Shown: one piece after another, positions 14,997 to 15,007 of the stretch
Numbering within the stretch: position 1 is the stretch's first letter
Layout of the letters: the number at the start of each line of letters is the position of its first letter
Assembly: GCA_027050975.1 (NCBI GenBank)
Contig: JALUAR010000060.1
Coordinates: 4,382-19,388, forward strand
Direction of reading: 5' to 3'
DNA from: Thermodesulfovibrio sp.
Lineage (GTDB): Bacteria > Nitrospirota > Thermodesulfovibrionia > Thermodesulfovibrionales > JdFR-85
DNA: 15,007 nucleotides
Position numbers and translations under genes: made by a program
The notes under the pieces: generated by a model
The model's input: only the letters and a program-made list of their open reading frames with translations
Told to the model about the DNA's origin: nothing
The model's database searches: none

Positions 14997-15007
14997 GGTA
15001 GATATTC

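Overview
The window is a chromosomal segment from a bacterium with dissimilatory sulfur metabolism, most likely an anaerobic sulfate/sulfite reducer. Its first 6.2 kb carry dsrC and a complete dsrMKJOP set, which encodes the membrane complex that exchanges electrons between the quinone pool/periplasm and DsrC. dsrAB is not in the window. Moderate GC, frequent AGA/AGG arginine codons and an RsbRD-N-type gene beside dsr fit a Desulfobacterota or Nitrospirota (Thermodesulfovibrio-like) lineage. That placement is inference; no marker gene settles it. UGA is an ordinary stop here: it ends the RsbRD-like gene, dsrK, dsrJ, dsrO and the cytochrome b gene.

Layout. 1-6240: dsrC, a small RsbRD-N-like gene behind a strong 15-bp RNA hairpin, then dsrM-K-J-O-P with stop/start overlaps or very short gaps, closed by a textbook intrinsic terminator (6209-6238). 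6384-6833: a membrane-anchored CYCXC/PCYCGC-type protein with an in-frame UGA at codon 116. It is best read as a selenoprotein (UxxC) with a GC-rich hairpin just downstream of the UGA; a conventional caller would truncate it at 6731. 6840-7256 (minus): a YjbQ/UPF0047 family gene, converging on the selenoprotein gene with a 6-nt gap. 7439-7951: a small membrane-anchored, probably OB-fold protein with an extended -10 promoter and a leader hairpin. 7963-9801 (minus): a large DUF4124 multi-domain membrane protein. 10029-10409: an orphan cytochrome b C-terminal (subunit IV-like) protein with an intact PEWY motif. 10563-13409: an AddB-like Fe-S PD-(D/E)XK nuclease, overlapping by 25 nt an M48 metalloprotease/TPR lipoprotein (13385-14824). 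The last 183 nt hold one doubtful minus-strand ORF.

How the genes work together: DsrC is the protein-bound trisulfide/thiol substrate of DsrK. DsrM and DsrP sit in the membrane, and DsrJ and DsrO face the periplasm. The genes after the terminator look like separate transcription units (redox small protein, envelope proteins, DNA repair, envelope protease). No stretch over 300 nt lacks a gene. I saw no rRNA, tRNA, IS element or CRISPR array.
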